Shown here one piece after another: positions 6,647 through 14,709 of a DNA stretch of 18,541 nucleotides. The notes under the pieces are model-generated. The model made no database searches. It saw only the letters and a list, made by a program, of their open reading frames with translations, and was not told where the DNA came from. Made by a program: the position numbers and the translations under genes. Source of the stretch: an uncultured Oscillibacter sp. (lineage in GTDB: Bacteria > Bacillota > Clostridia > Oscillospirales > Oscillospiraceae); contig URKI01000043.1 of NCBI GenBank assembly GCA_900548505.1, forward strand, positions 1 to 18,541. Reading direction: 5' to 3'. Every line of letters starts with the position of its first letter. Position 1 is the stretch's first letter.

Positions 6647-7078
6647 ATGGACCAGAGCTTTCACTATCTTCTGATGGCCGCCCACAGCCTGTTTCACCGC
6701 CGGGTCATGGCGGAGCTGAGCCAGGCAGAGCTGACCTCCGGCCAGCCCAAGGTCCTGGACTACCTGGGCCTGCACGACGGAAGCGCACAAAAGGCAGTGG
6801 CCGCCGGCTGTCAGATCGACCCCGCCACGCTGACGGGCCTTCTGGCACGGATGGAGGAAAAGGGGCTGATCCGGCGGGGTATGCGGGAAGGCGACCGCCG
6901 CACGCAGTATGTGTATCTGACGGAGCTGGGCCGCCGCAAGCATCAGCAGGTCCAGGAGACTTTTTCCAGGCTGGAGGCGGAAGTACTCTCCGGGCTGGAT
7001 GAACCGCAGCGTCAGGCACTGATCCGATCCCTCCGCACTGTTTGTGAAAGCATGATCGACACGGAGGTTTTACAGTGA
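6647..7078 (+). CDS. MarR-family transcriptional regulator
   Basis: 143 aa winged helix-turn-helix regulator. An N-terminal dimerisation helix (MDQSFHYLLMAAHSLFHRR) is followed by a wHTH region, about 30-100: QPKVLDYLGLHDG, QKAVAAGCQIDPATLTGLLARMEEKGLIRR, and the wing with the family's Asp-Arg-Arg (REGDRRTQYVYLTELGRR). A C-terminal helix closes the dimer. The start at 6647 follows GGAGGACGACT; the in-frame ATG at 6605 would translate the operator repeats and is rejected. The stop overlaps the GTG start of the next gene by four bases, so the membrane protein is probably the controlled effector. The ligand is unknown. Confidence 0.93.
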   Translation: MDQSFHYLLMAAHSLFHRRVMAELSQAELTSGQPKVLDYLGLHDGSAQKAVAAGCQIDPATLTGLLARMEEKGLIRRGMREGDRRTQYVYLTELGRRKHQQVQETFSRLEAEVLSGLDEPQRQALIRSLRTVCESMIDTEVLQ

Positions 7079-7746
7079 GCAAACAGGAATTGACCCGCAG
7101 GTATTTATTTTTCATCGCAGGACTGTATGTCAACTCGCTTGGCATCAGCCTGATCACCAAGGCCGAATTGGGCACGTCCCCCATTTCCAGCATTCCATAC
7201 ACACTGAGCATAGGATTCCCTCTTTCTCTGGGAATGTTCACCCTTTTCTATTCCCTGCTGCTCATCGTGATCCAGCTGGTCATCCTGGGACGGCGGTTTC
7301 CCCGGCAGTTCTGGCTTCAGCTGCCCGTCTCTCTGGGATTTTCCCTGTTTATCGATCTTTCCATGGGCTCTTTGTGGTTCCTCTCTCCGGAATCCTACCC
7401 TGTAAAGCTGATTTGCTTGCTGGCCGGATGTCTGGTTCTTGGGGTCGGCGTCTTTATGGAAATGGCCGCCAGTGTGGTCATGCTGCCGGGTGAATGCACC
7501 ATCAAGGCCATATCCAGCACCTGGAACAAGGATTTCGGCAAGACCAAAGTGGCCGTGGACCTGACCATGGCCCTTTCTGCCGCCGCTTTGGGCTTCTTCC
7601 TCTACGGCGCCCTGACCGGCGTCCGGGAGGGAACGCTCATCTCCGCTTTGCTGGTAGGCCTCATCGCAAGATGGATCAATCAGCACCTGGGCAGCCGGGC
7701 ACAGGCCCTCCTGAGCGCCGGAGCCAGCGCATCTCCCGTTGTTTGA
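7075..7746 (+). CDS. YczE/YyaS/YitT-family membrane protein
   Basis: 223 aa, GTG start overlapping the marR stop (GTGA) with ACGGAGG upstream. Five to six hydrophobic segments. Family features: RRYLFFIAGLYVNSLGISLITKAELGTSPISSIPYTLS at the N-terminus, a positively charged LGRRFPRQF loop, GVGVFMEMAASVVMLPGECTIKAISSTWNKDFGKTKVAVDLTMA in the second half, and a C-terminal GLIARWINQHL. This matches COG2364 (YczE). Role: proposed membrane transport or export accessory; in Bacillus, YczE affects peptide antibiotic production, but its biochemical activity is not settled. MarR pairing suggests induction by a small molecule. Confidence 0.85.
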   Translation: MSKQELTRRYLFFIAGLYVNSLGISLITKAELGTSPISSIPYTLSIGFPLSLGMFTLFYSLLLIVIQLVILGRRFPRQFWLQLPVSLGFSLFIDLSMGSLWFLSPESYPVKLICLLAGCLVLGVGVFMEMAASVVMLPGECTIKAISSTWNKDFGKTKVAVDLTMALSAAALGFFLYGALTGVREGTLISALLVGLIARWINQHLGSRAQALLSAGASASPVV

Positions 7747-7766
7747 GATTTTCACAAATAGAACCG

Positions 7767-7796
7767 AAAAGGACGCGGCATATGCCGCGTCCTTTT
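7767..7796. terminator. Bidirectional terminator between convergent genes
   Basis: A perfect 30-base palindrome, AAAAGGACGCGGCAT followed by its reverse complement, lies between the convergent YczE-type gene (+) and the GGDEF/EAL gene (-). Its right arm overlaps the TAA of the latter (7795-7797). Confidence 0.85.
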
Positions 7797-10700
7797 ACGC
7801 TTCCTGAATACCGGATGCCCTGTTCTCGCTTTCTGCAGGACTGAGCGGCTCCAGAATACGGCAGTAGCCCTTGAATGTGCTGAACGCCGTTGTGCGCTCC
7901 AGCAGCATCCCGGAAAAGCGCAGGCGGATCTTCCCCCGCTGCGGATGGACCCAGGCAAACTCCGTCTGGATGGTCTTTCCTGTCTCCTCCATCTCCCGCA
8001 GCGCCGCCTCTACTCTGCCGCGATCCTCTTCCACGATTCCATTGAGCAGGTATGCGCTGCACGCCTCCAGGCTGGCCGTGTCTTTGATGCACAGCTGCCT
8101 GCACATGAAGTCGTCCGCAATCATCTGCCGGCGATTTTCCTCTTTCCAGATCTGCATGGTCCAAAAGCCCACGCCCAGGGACCAGAGCAGGTCCTGATTG
8201 GCAGAGCGCAGCAGCGCCTGATAGCGATGCTCATTGCGGTCCTGCCGGATACGCGCCAGGAGGAAGCTGGCCAGCACACGCACCTGGGTATCATCCCGGA
8301 TGGAATAGCGCGGATTGTCCACGCCGATGAAACCGATGGTCTCTCCCCCGTCCCGGATGGGCACGGCAATGAGCCGCTGGATCTCTTGACGCTGCAGGAT
8401 CTCCCACTCCAAAGGAGCGCTTTCCTGCAGGGGTGCCAGGTTGTAGACGATCACGGACTGGTCCTTTTCAAACTGCTCCATCCACCGGTGGACCGTTTCC
8501 GCCGACACTTCCTGCAAGCTCTCCTGCTGCGGCAGGACATTGGGCGCGCACCACTCAAACGTGTTGTTCCAGCTGCCGTCCCGCTTTCCGCTGGGCTCAA
8601 ACAGATAGGCCCGGTCCGCCATGTAAAACTCACCCACGGAAGAAAGCGCCTGATGTACCGCCTCCCCGTAGTCGGCGTGATGGGCAAGGGCATGCATGTA
8701 TCCGGCAATCTTGTCCGCAAACGCCAGGCGCTCTTTGGCTGTAGGGCTGATATACTCCTGCTTGGTGATATCCAATGCCACTTCCAGCCGCACCTGCTTG
8801 CCCATGTAGGGCACCATCTTATCCTTGAGCAAAAAGCGCCGGCCGCAATATGTATTCTGATTCTCCCAGATATGGAACGAATCCTGCCGCAGACAAGCAT
8901 TGGTGCAAAAATCGCAGGGCGCATCCGCGCCGTGGAGCACCTTATAGCATTTGCGGCCCCGGTAATCCCGGACGCCGAAGAGCTTCTGACCGGCCGGATT
9001 GAGATAGTACAGCTCGTAGTTATCCATATCGCTGAGGTAGAAAATATCGTTTTCCGCCTCCAGAATGGTCCTTGCGATCTCCTCTTCCCCCGGCAAAAGC
9101 GCGCCGCTGTGCGGCAGCACGTCCTGCGTCTTTACAGGCTCCTGCGGGGTAAAAACCGCCCCCGCACGGACAAAGCGGGCTGTAAACTCCTCCGGTGTAC
9201 ACGGGCCGGAAAACAAAAAGCCCTGCAGCAGCGAGGGATGGAGATCCTCCAGCACCCGAAGCTCCGTCTGGGTCTCGGCACCCTCGCAGCATACCCGGAT
9301 GCCGCAGCTGTCCGCCAGCTCGATCATGTTGCTCAGCAGGCGGTAGTTATAGGCGCTTTTTTCAATGCTGCTCACAAAGCACCGGTCGATTTTGATCTCG
9401 TCAATCTCCATCTCCTGCAGACGGTGCAGACTGGAATATCCCGTTCCGAAGTCATCCACGGAGATCTCGATGCCGTGGTCCTTCCAGCTTCGGAAGATCC
9501 GGTTGAGGTGGGGATAGTCCAGAAGCTGCATACTCTCCGTGATCTCAATGGTCAGCGCGCTGCCCGGCAGTCCGCTCTGACGCAGAAGCTCCAGCACATC
9601 CTGCTCGATGGATGCATCCCGCAGCTGCCGGTACGACATGTTCACGCCTATATGAAATTCCGGCAGCACACTGCGCCAGCGGCGGCACTGCTCCAGTGCC
9701 TGCTCCATGACCCAAAGGCCCACGGGATAGACCAGTCCGGTCTGCTCCAGCACTGGAACGAATTCCGTGGGCGGAATCTCTCCCCGCAGAGGCGCCGTAT
9801 ACCGCAGCAGTGCCTCCGCGCCGTAAACGTGATAGGTCTCTGAACGGACCTGCACCTGATAGCATACCGTAAACCCGGAAAAGCCGTTGTCCACGCTTCT
9901 TTGCAGGTCCTCCCGCAGCTCCATGGCCTTGAGCTTTTGCTCATAGTCCTCCGGGGAGAAAAAGCTCAGCCGGTCTTTTCCGTTGGCTTTCGAATATTCC
10001 AGGGAACTCTCCGCATACTGCAGCAGCGTGTCCACATCCGGCACGTGATAATCCGTATAGGAGACGCTGCCCCCGGAAAGCGTGCAGCGTCCCTCCAACC
10101 GGCTGTGCAGCCTGGCAAAAAGCGCCTCCACCGCCGGCTCATCCGCGCCGGGCAGATTCACTGCAAACCAGTCGCCGTTGACGCGGAAGATCCGCGTGCC
10201 CTCCGGCGTTTCCTCCCGCAGGACCCGGGTCACCGTGTTCAGCAGCGCATCGCCGAAGTCCCGTCCGTTTCTCAGGTTGATGGACTTGAGATTGTCCACG
10301 CCCACCAGAAGCAAATATCCCGGGACCGCGTCTTTGAGCAGGCGGGAAATCTCCTTTTTCAGATCCCGGCTGCGGAACGCAGGCAGCGCCGGCTCCGCCC
10401 TGCCCCGGGCCAGACAGGACAGCCGTCCCAAAATAAAATCAGGACGTCCCTCTTGGTCGCGGCTGCACTTCCCCCAGGCATGGACCCAGCGGTTCTGCCG
10501 CCCGGCCTCACCGGAGCGATAGCTGAATTCAAAGGCCTCCCGCTCTCCGCAGAGCAGGGCGGCAAAGAGCTCTGAAAAACGCTCCTGGTCCCGTGGGTCC
10601 ATCTTCCGGCGCCAGTCGTCCAACGTACACGCCGCATCCTCCACGCAGAAAAGCTCCCGGGCCTCCAGAACATTTTCCGAAAAGCGGACCGTTTGCTCCC

Positions 10701-10803
10701 GGCAGTCCACGAAGAAATAGCACTCTCCGGTGCTCTGCCCCAGCATATTCAAAAATTCACGGGAGGCCATCCCGCCACTCAGCGAAAATTCCTGCATATC
10801 CAT
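7795..10803 (-). CDS. PAS - degenerate GGDEF - EAL - PAS - GAF - PAS protein, probable c-di-GMP phosphodiesterase
   Basis: 1002 aa, cytoplasmic, no membrane segment. Order: PAS-like sensor (about 10-135); GGDEF fold (about 148-285) whose signature reads NGDWF at 209-213 with no RxxD inhibitory site before it; EAL domain (about 295-545); PAS (about 575-682) with Cys630-x-x-Cys633-x-x-x-Cys637; GAF (about 695-860); and a C-terminal PAS-like domain (about 875-985). The EAL domain keeps EALLR (Glu330), Asn388, ITES (Glu423), DDFGTGYSS (Asp450/451), KID (Lys471), Glu507 and QGFLF (Gln527), so c-di-GMP hydrolysis to pGpG is expected while diguanylate cyclase activity is not. The start at 10803 has AGGA 7 bases upstream. 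An ATG two codons later (10797), with GGAG 8 bases upstream, is equally plausible. It is transcribed alone. Confidence 0.92.
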   Translation of the reverse strand: MDMQEFSLSGGMASREFLNMLGQSTGECYFFVDCREQTVRFSENVLEARELFCVEDAACTLDDWRRKMDPRDQERFSELFAALLCGEREAFEFSYRSGEAGRQNRWVHAWGKCSRDQEGRPDFILGRLSCLARGRAEPALPAFRSRDLKKEISRLLKDAVPGYLLLVGVDNLKSINLRNGRDFGDALLNTVTRVLREETPEGTRIFRVNGDWFAVNLPGADEPAVEALFARLHSRLEGRCTLSGGSVSYTDYHVPDVDTLLQYAESSLEYSKANGKDRLSFFSPEDYEQKLKAMELREDLQRSVDNGFSGFTVCYQVQVRSETYHVYGAEALLRYTAPLRGEIPPTEFVPVLEQTGLVYPVGLWVMEQALEQCRRWRSVLPEFHIGVNMSYRQLRDASIEQDVLELLRQSGLPGSALTIEITESMQLLDYPHLNRIFRSWKDHGIEISVDDFGTGYSSLHRLQEMEIDEIKIDRCFVSSIEKSAYNYRLLSNMIELADSCGIRVCCEGAETQTELRVLEDLHPSLLQGFLFSGPCTPEEFTARFVRAGAVFTPQEPVKTQDVLPHSGALLPGEEEIARTILEAENDIFYLSDMDNYELYYLNPAGQKLFGVRDYRGRKCYKVLHGADAPCDFCTNACLRQDSFHIWENQNTYCGRRFLLKDKMVPYMGKQVRLEVALDITKQEYISPTAKERLAFADKIAGYMHALAHHADYGEAVHQALSSVGEFYMADRAYLFEPSGKRDGSWNNTFEWCAPNVLPQQESLQEVSAETVHRWMEQFEKDQSVIVYNLAPLQESAPLEWEILQRQEIQRLIAVPIRDGGETIGFIGVDNPRYSIRDDTQVRVLASFLLARIRQDRNEHRYQALLRSANQDLLWSLGVGFWTMQIWKEENRRQMIADDFMCRQLCIKDTASLEACSAYLLNGIVEEDRGRVEAALREMEETGKTIQTEFAWVHPQRGKIRLRFSGMLLERTTAFSTFKGYCRILEPLSPAESENRASGIQEA

Positions 10804-10828
10804 CGCTCCGTCCTAGTTCCTGGAGGCT

Positions 10829-10857
10829 ATTTTACAAAATTGTCTACCTTTTGACAA
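10829..10857 (-). promoter_or_regulatory. Sigma-A promoter of the GGDEF/EAL gene
   Basis: Minus strand reads TTGTCA (10852-10857), a 17-base spacer, then TAAAAT (10829-10834), only about 25 bases before the start codon. A small dyad ATGCA-GCT-TGCAT (10876-10888) sits about 20 bases upstream of the -35 and could be a regulator site. Confidence 0.65.
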
Positions 10858-10904
10858 GCCATGAATCCAGGAAATATGCAGCTTGCATCGTATCTTTTCA
10901 AAAT

Positions 10905-10946
10905 AAAAGGGCAAAAACGGTGCTGCGTCCGTTTTTGCCCTTTTTT
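10905..10946. terminator. Strong intrinsic terminator after the Big2/DUF4358 lipoprotein gene
   Basis: A 16-bp perfect stem (10905-10920 with 10929-10944) and an 8-base loop, with A-run and T-run flanks. It lies between the lipoprotein stop (10954) and the promoter region of the GGDEF/EAL gene, insulating the two minus-strand units. Confidence 0.85.
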
Positions 10947-10953
10947 GCACCCA

Positions 10954-11898
10954 TCAGAACAGTGCGTTGAATTCATCCACGATGGTGTCGCAGTCCTCAT
11001 GGACCACCATCATCACATAGTTGCCGTTGGAAACCACCCGGCTGGAGTTGGTCCAAAGCTCCGTGGGACCGGGGTACCAGGCGCCGCCTTCCACCATGTA
11101 GTCGATGCGGCTCTGGAAGATGCCCTTGACCGTGTCCACATCTGCGCTGTTGGTCACTTCCACCAGGCAGAACTCACCGTTGTTCATGCTCATCATGGTA
11201 CCCATGACGAGGCACTGCTTCGTATCAATGTCGCCCATGCCGGGGTAGTAAGTCTCCAGTACGTCGCCGGTAAACTCCTGCAGCGTCTGGAAGGTGTGCG
11301 CCGCGATGGTGGCATCATAGAAGGCCTTCAAGTCCACAGACTCGTCCGCAGGCTTTTCCTCGGGTTTCTCCTCCGGCTTCTCCGCGGGCTTCTCCTGGGT
11401 CTTCCAGTTGCAGCGCACGATGCAGGTGCGGCTCTCGGTGCCGCTGGTCACGGTAATGGTGGCCGTACCGGGCGCCACGGCGACGACGGTACCGTCCTCC
11501 GCCACAGTAGCCACCTTCGGATTAGAACTCACGAATGTGCACTTGTCCGGAGCACCTGTTGCCTTGAGCTGATATTTGCTGCCGGCGGAAGAGAGCGTGA
11601 AGTCCGTACGGCTCAGCTGCATACCGGTTTCAGCCGCGGGCTGCTCCTCCTCTTCCTCCACAGGCGTCTCCGGCATGCCGGACTCCGTTTCCTGGTCACC
11701 GGACTCCGTCTCCTGACCATCCGCCTCCTGGCTGTCGGTCTCATCCTCTACCGACTCGGACGGCGTCTGCTCCGTCTCCCCGTCCTGCACCTGCTGGGGC
11801 GGATCGTTGGGCTCCTCGGTATTCGTCTCTCCGCCGCAGGCCGTCAGCGCCAGGGCCAGGGTCAGTGCCGCCAGCAGGGCCAGCAGTCTCTTTTTCAT
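10954..11898 (-). CDS. Lipoprotein with Big2 domain and DUF4358-like domain
   Basis: 314 aa. Signal peptide MKKRLLALLAALTLALALTAC with a lipobox (LTAC, Cys21), so it is attached to the outer face of the membrane. Then: an acidic low-complexity linker (24-90) with a repeated QETESG unit; a bacterial Ig-like Big2 domain (about 93-165: SSNPKVATVAEDGTVVAVAPGTATITV); a second linker with EKP(A/E)E repeats (169-183); and a C-terminal domain (about 188-314) resembling DUF4358 (FCLVEVTNSADVDTVKGIFQSRID...SNGNYVMMVV). Both folded parts are extracytoplasmic; function is unknown, and surface tethering or cell-wall association is inference. The start has GGAGGACACAAT before it. I find no convincing promoter in 11899-12024, so it may be read from the GntR operon upstream. 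Confidence 0.8.
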   Translation of the reverse strand: MKKRLLALLAALTLALALTACGGETNTEEPNDPPQQVQDGETEQTPSESVEDETDSQEADGQETESGDQETESGMPETPVEEEEEQPAAETGMQLSRTDFTLSSAGSKYQLKATGAPDKCTFVSSNPKVATVAEDGTVVAVAPGTATITVTSGTESRTCIVRCNWKTQEKPAEKPEEKPEEKPADESVDLKAFYDATIAAHTFQTLQEFTGDVLETYYPGMGDIDTKQCLVMGTMMSMNNGEFCLVEVTNSADVDTVKGIFQSRIDYMVEGGAWYPGPTELWTNSSRVVSNGNYVMMVVHEDCDTIVDEFNALF

Positions 11899-12024
11899 AT
11901 TGTGTCCTCCTTCGCACCGCTATAGGCGGCTGTTTTGTCTTTGAGACGGAGGCAGCAGTAAAAATGTTCCCTCTGATTTCTGTTTTTTTCCTGTTTTATC
12001 CGGCCTGATCTTCCCTATAAAGCA

Positions 12025-12050
12025 GTACCCGGCTCTTATGAGCCGGGTAC
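12025..12050. terminator. Stem-loop after the GntR/ABC operon, leaky terminator
   Basis: A perfect 11-bp stem (12025-12035 with 12040-12050) with a 4-base loop lies 8 bases past the last stop codon of the operon (12058). On the minus strand it is followed by TGCTTTATAG rather than a U-tract, so termination may be partial. Confidence 0.5.
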
Positions 12051-12057
12051 AGGTCAT

Positions 12058-13458
12058 TTATGTCAGGAACCGCATATGCAGTGAATTCTCTTTTTCCTCT
12101 GTCTGCCACAGACGGCTGACTTCGCTGGAAAGCAGGTCCAATCCCACGTCATAGCGTCCCAAATACGAAAGCTCCTCGTTGGTATAGGCCGCCATGCAGA
12201 AGCTGTAATCATATCTTTGGAAAGCAGCTATCACCAGGCGGCGTCCGTCATAGATCAGATTGGGATTTTCCAAATTGGTCACTTCCCATACCTTCGTCAA
12301 ATCCCCGGATAAGGCTACAGAAGCCTCTCCCGCTTCCGACACGGTGACCAGCACAAACCGGTTGTCCCAGCGATACGGCATGACCAGTCCCTCATCTATG
12401 AAGGCCCCCGACAGGTATGCTCCATCCGGGAAATCCGCCGGGCCGAAGGGCAGCGCCGTCTGTGAGACCACCGCGCCACTTTGGGCATCCAGCACCCACA
12501 GCGTGGTCTCCTCTCCTGTCTGTGCCGCGTAGTAGACCCACGTCCCATCCTCGCTGGTACCCAGCCAGGACCTCTCCATCCCCGGCGACGGGCACACCGT
12601 GCGGATCTGGGCACCGTCCATACTGACTACCGTCAGACCATCCACACCCTCGTAATCATTTCCTGTGTAGGGCTCCTGGTGGATGGGCAGGAAGTAAAGC
12701 CCCTGCTCCACGGCACTCTGAGAAAAGTCCAGCGGCACCGCAGGATCAGAGGATTCCAGCGTGAAATAAATGCCCTGATCCGTTACCACGGAGGCGGCAT
12801 CCAAATCAAAGTCTGCACTTATATTTGTGAAAAACACATGGTCGTCCAGAGTCTTGCCCATCTGCACTTCCACCATCAGATCTTCCGGCACCGGGATGCG
12901 GAATACCTGCCGCAGCGCATCCTGGGCCATCAATTCCAGATTCTCGTTCCCGTCCAGCACATATCTGGAGCCATTCCGCAGGACATCGATGCTCCCCACA
13001 AACAAGGGAAAATACTCATAATAGTCCCGCAGGCGCACCGTTTCCGTGTACTCATCCGTTCCGTCAGGACAGCGCTCCGACACTGCCCGCAGCAGTGTGG
13101 TCAGGGTGTAGCGGTCGTCTTCTGCTTCTCCGTCGTACCAGTTGCTGTTGAAGAAGCTCACATACAGGCCGCTGCTGTCCCAGCTCCAATGCTGGGGCTG
13201 TTCATTCCAATAGTGGGTATACTTTGACTGCACCATTGGCTCTGCTCCCGGCGTGCAGCGGATGGACCAGAACAGCCGGCCAAAGAGGGAGGCATCCAGC
13301 GTCACTTCTGTCCCCTCCACGGCGGAGACGTCCCCGGCCACGGTGGTCACCTGGACGTCCACCTGATCCTTTTGTGCGTTTACTGAAGCATGAGTCCAGG
13401 CAAGACCGCCGCAGGCAGCCACCAGCAGTATCAGCAAAATGCCAAGCCGAACGCGCAT
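12058..13458 (-). CDS. Exported protein of unknown function, last gene of the GntR/ABC operon
   Basis: 466 aa. The N-terminus MRVRLGILLILLVAAC is either a signal anchor or a lipoprotein signal (VAAC matches a lipobox, Cys16), so the remaining 450 residues should lie outside the membrane. The body is beta-rich. From about residue 260 short repeated strand patterns occur: GLTVVSMDGAQIRTV, GTWVYYAAQTGEETTLWVLDAQSG and NRFVLVTVSEAG. These resemble beta-propeller blades (inference; no family recognised). No catalytic motif was seen. It begins 16 bases after the ABC ATPase stop, with a weak G-rich ribosome site that includes seven Gs in a row. Its place suggests a sensor or substrate-handling partner of the transporter. 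Confidence 0.75.
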   Translation of the reverse strand: MRVRLGILLILLVAACGGLAWTHASVNAQKDQVDVQVTTVAGDVSAVEGTEVTLDASLFGRLFWSIRCTPGAEPMVQSKYTHYWNEQPQHWSWDSSGLYVSFFNSNWYDGEAEDDRYTLTTLLRAVSERCPDGTDEYTETVRLRDYYEYFPLFVGSIDVLRNGSRYVLDGNENLELMAQDALRQVFRIPVPEDLMVEVQMGKTLDDHVFFTNISADFDLDAASVVTDQGIYFTLESSDPAVPLDFSQSAVEQGLYFLPIHQEPYTGNDYEGVDGLTVVSMDGAQIRTVCPSPGMERSWLGTSEDGTWVYYAAQTGEETTLWVLDAQSGAVVSQTALPFGPADFPDGAYLSGAFIDEGLVMPYRWDNRFVLVTVSEAGEASVALSGDLTKVWEVTNLENPNLIYDGRRLVIAAFQRYDYSFCMAAYTNEELSYLGRYDVGLDLLSSEVSRLWQTEEKENSLHMRFLT

Positions 13459-13474
13459 ACATACCCCCCCTCTC

Positions 13475-14209
13475 TTACTCTTCCCCGGTCAGACTGCCCA
13501 GCGCCTGGCTGACCCGGTCCGCCCGGTAGTGGTACGTCTCCTTCACATAGGTCATCAGGTCCTTTCCCTGCTCCTCCAGGGCGTCCATGGAGGTGTCCCC
13601 CACGATTTTGCCCCGGCGGATCAGCACCGCCCGGCCGATGAAGTTCTGTACTTCCTCCAGAAGATGGGTGGAGAGGATCACCGTCTCGTGGGGTTCCAAG
13701 ATACCCAGCAGCACCTTGTAAAAGTCTTCCCGGTTGAAGATGTCGTTTCCGGCAAAGGGCTCATCCATCAAAATGTAATCCGCCCCCTGGCTCAGAGCCA
13801 GGATCACCTCAAACTGGTTTTTCTGGCCGGTGGAGAAATTCTGAATGAAGCGCCCGGAGGGCAGCTCGAAGAATTCCATGAGGGCCCGGAACCGCTCCGT
13901 GCGGAACGCGGGAAAGTGGGTCTCATAGAACCGTCGGTGATCCGACGCCGTGAGTCCCGGGAAAAATGAGTGCTCGCAGGTGGCAAAGGACAAGCGATGG
14001 ATATTCCGGGTGGTGATCTTCTCCCCGTCCAGCGTCACAGTTCCCTTGTAGTTCAAAAGGCCCAGCAGGCACTTGAGAAGCGTGGTCTTGCCCGCGCCGT
14101 TCTCGCCGAACAATCCCACGATCTCCCCCGGGCCGAAGGTCAGCGACACGCCATCCAGCGCCTGTTTATTGAACCCGTAAGACTTGCTCAAATCGCGACA
14201 TTCCATCAT
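13475..14209 (-). CDS. ABC transporter ATP-binding protein
   Basis: 244 aa cytoplasmic nucleotide-binding subunit. Walker A GLFGENGAGKTT (Lys41), signature FSTGQ (125-129) in place of LSGGQ, Walker B YILMDEP (Glu150), D-loop GND (154-156) and switch His182 (LSTHLLEEV). The segment where the Q-loop glutamine is expected reads ATCEHSFFPGLT (76-87), so that Gln appears to be Cys78. The start at 14209 is ATG-ATG with GGAGGG 7 bases upstream and overlaps the TGA of the preceding permease gene (ATGA); the longer open frame to 14374 is a shadow of that gene. It belongs to the small ATPases of YtrA-regulated exporters. Substrate unknown; such systems often answer cell-wall-active compounds. Confidence 0.92.
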   Translation of the reverse strand: MMECRDLSKSYGFNKQALDGVSLTFGPGEIVGLFGENGAGKTTLLKCLLGLLNYKGTVTLDGEKITTRNIHRLSFATCEHSFFPGLTASDHRRFYETHFPAFRTERFRALMEFFELPSGRFIQNFSTGQKNQFEVILALSQGADYILMDEPFAGNDIFNREDFYKVLLGILEPHETVILSTHLLEEVQNFIGRAVLIRRGKIVGDTSMDALEEQGKDLMTYVKETYHYRADRVSQALGSLTGEE

Positions 14210-14709
14210 GGCACAGCCCTCCAAAATCCCGTCCACTGCTCCGGCGGGAGGCACCCGGCCGGCGTGAAGTGAAGATACATCCAAAAATACAGCGTCCACA
14301 GAATAACCAGCAGCACCAGCGCCGCCGCGCAGCCCAGAGCCGGCAGCGCCAGGCATCGCCGCAGATATTCCCACCGGTCCGGCAGCCGCCGCATGAGGTA
14401 ATCCGTCCGGCTGCCTCCCTGCCGGTGATAGAGCACATAGTAGACAGCCAGCACCGCCATGGCGGCGAAAAACAGTCCAAAGCCCAGAAAGCTCCAGGAG
14501 ATCAGTTCACGAAAAAGCGGCATGGTAAACCCCGGCCGCAGCACCTTCCGGCCGCCCTCCAGCGTGTAGAGCCAGTCCCAGGCTTCCATGCAGGCAAGCG
14601 GGCAGCGAAGGCTCATCAGTATACAGCCTAAAAGTCCCGCCGCCATCCGGCGCAGGACAGGGTCCGCATCCAGGCCGTAGGGGACCCACGCCTTAACCCG
14701 TTCTCTCAC
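14206..14709 (-). CDS. Short ABC permease-like membrane protein, paralogue of the upstream gene
   Basis: 167 aa, GTG start with GGAGGT 8 bases upstream; overlaps the end of the previous gene by 17 bases and the ATPase start by four. Three hydrophobic segments (about 23-45, 68-94, 117-147). It shares landmarks with its 237-aa neighbour: GGSR-xx-Y-x-M-x-RL at 98-109 (76-87 in the neighbour) and (D/E)QWTG at 157-161 (152-156). It then stops after six more residues, where the neighbour continues with three more segments. It looks like a half-length permease that would pair with the full one. No frameshift is evident, and the tight overlap supports a natural stop. Confidence 0.75.
   Translation of the reverse strand: MRERVKAWVPYGLDADPVLRRMAAGLLGCILMSLRCPLACMEAWDWLYTLEGGRKVLRPGFTMPLFRELISWSFLGFGLFFAAMAVLAVYYVLYHRQGGSRTDYLMRRLPDRWEYLRRCLALPALGCAAALVLLVILWTLYFWMYLHFTPAGCLPPEQWTGFWRAVP

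Noticed and set aside
7945..9843. A 632-codon open frame on the plus strand inside the GGDEF/EAL gene
   Set aside because: It is a shadow of a well-defined multidomain gene, with no recognisable domain, promoter or ribosome site. Its length reflects the scarcity of stops in the complementary frame.
10861..11925. A 354-codon open frame on the plus strand over the lipoprotein gene
   Set aside because: It runs through the strong terminator at 10905-10946, and its His/Leu/Arg-rich product mirrors the acidic repeats of the real lipoprotein.
13464..13470. Seven-base C/G run at the ribosome site of the exported-protein gene as a phase-variation switch
   Set aside because: Seven bases is short for frequent slippage, and a similar G-rich ribosome site is common in this genome. 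Nothing else points to variation.
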